NCBI RefSeq assembly: GCF_965661665.1
Contig: NZ_CBFIEO010000005.1
Location: forward strand, 1-64,000
Source of the DNA: Cognatiyoonia sp965661665
GTDB lineage: Bacteria > Pseudomonadota > Alphaproteobacteria > Rhodobacterales > Rhodobacteraceae
Direction: 5' to 3'
DNA length: 64,000 nucleotides
A program made the position numbers and the translations under genes. The notes below the pieces were generated by a model. The model ran no database searches. It worked only from the letters and a program-made list of their open reading frames with translations, and had not been told where the DNA came from. This document shows positions 63,646 to 64,000 of the stretch, one piece after another (position 1 is the stretch's first letter; every line of letters begins with the position of its first letter).

Positions 63646-64000
63646 CTACGTTCCAAGCAGGCTGAGCGGATCGAAGTCGTCCGGCTTGTCAGCCAGCCAA
63701 TCGTTAAGGGTTGCACCGATGGTGGCGTGGAAGGTTTCGGCCTTCCAGATCTCAAAATGATCGCCCATGCCACGGAAAAACAGCTCGCCATCCTTGATGC
63801 CCAGCTTTTCGCGCTGTTTCAGCGGCATCACGACGCGGCCGTCCTTATCAACATCCAAGCGCATCGATTGACCAATAATCAGGTGCGACAAAGCACGCTT
63901 ATTCGGATCGCCTTTCGGCATCGCATTGATGTCGGCCATCGTCTTGCGAAATTCTTCGACCGTATAGGCGTGTAGCGTCTCTTTCAGGTGATCGCCGTAC
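63646..64000 (-). CDS. mraZ: Transcriptional regulator MraZ (5-prime end outside the window)
   Basis: At least 117 residues of MraZ, the first gene of the dcw cluster, which binds repeats in its own promoter and represses the cluster. The frame is open to the window edge (GDHLKETLHAYTVEEFRKT before the internal ATG at 63939), so the start lies beyond 64000. The second SpoVT/AbrB-like repeat is complete: SMRLDVDKDGRVVMPLKQREKLG and FFRGMGDHFEIW. The promoter and MraZ boxes are not visible. Confidence 0.92.
   Translation of the reverse strand, partial: YGDHLKETLHAYTVEEFRKTMADINAMPKGDPNKRALSHLIIGQSMRLDVDKDGRVVMPLKQREKLGIKDGELFFRGMGDHFEIWKAETFHATIGATLNDWLADKPDDFDPLSLLGT

Overview
The window is a chromosomal segment from an alphaproteobacterium of the Rhodobacteraceae, most likely the marine Roseobacter group. 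The signs are an mraZ-to-ftsZ division and cell-wall cluster with DUF2484 genes embedded in it, an NDUFA12/DUF2155/MlaD block next to aat, the aerobic cobaltochelatase pair cobS/cobT beside a DnaJ-like gene, a sodium-symporter/histidine-kinase fusion, and a ScfR-type regulator. I saw no tRNA, rRNA, phage gene, insertion sequence or CRISPR array. The genus is uncertain. The number of decaying genes is unusual for such core gene neighbourhoods.

Layout. 1-3.4 kb: a broken conserved gene, a GapR-like nucleoid protein, and a sulfide/persulfide handling operon (metallo-hydrolase, two half-size YeeE/YedE membrane proteins, a rhodanese-like DUF442 protein). 3.4-8.1 kb (minus): a coupled response regulator, small membrane protein and symporter-kinase, preceded by a ScfR-like regulator. 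8.3-13.5 kb (plus): a complete five-gene LivK/H/M/G/F-type ABC importer with a structured leader, an internal hairpin and a terminal rho-independent terminator. 13.6-16.2 kb (plus): accB, accC, aat. 16.1-20.1 kb (minus): DUF2155, mlaD, NDUFA12, ridA, a dead glyoxalase gene, clpX, clpP. 20.3-28.6 kb: a photolyase-like protein without the usual N-terminal antenna domain, a class I amidotransferase, a GlcG-like protein with malate synthase G, a DUF2256 zinc ribbon, a dead acyltransferase gene, gatB, a DUF4177 protein and bolA. 28.6-34.0 kb: a DnaJ-like protein, two pseudogenes, then cobS, a small secreted protein and cobT. 34.1-39.4 kb: aminopeptidase P, DUF427, a ClC transporter and a GlcD-like FAD oxidase.

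39.4-64 kb (almost all minus) is recN, bamD and lpxC followed by the whole dcw cluster, read from the right edge: mraZ (cut), rsmH, ftsL, ftsI, murE, murF, mraY, murD, [one plus-strand flavoprotein gene], ftsW, murG, murC, two DUF2484 genes, a 94-residue membrane protein, murB, ddl, ftsQ, ftsA, ftsZ. Many of these genes overlap by 4 bp, which implies translational coupling.

No clearly new large system is present. The strongest leads are three tiny membrane proteins coupled into the peptidoglycan operon, the antenna-less photolyase-like protein with an unassigned C-terminal half, the clpX-glyoxalase-ridA overlap chain whose middle gene is dead, the structured leader of the ABC importer, and five decaying genes, three of which carry in-frame stops that homopolymer sequencing error would not easily produce.
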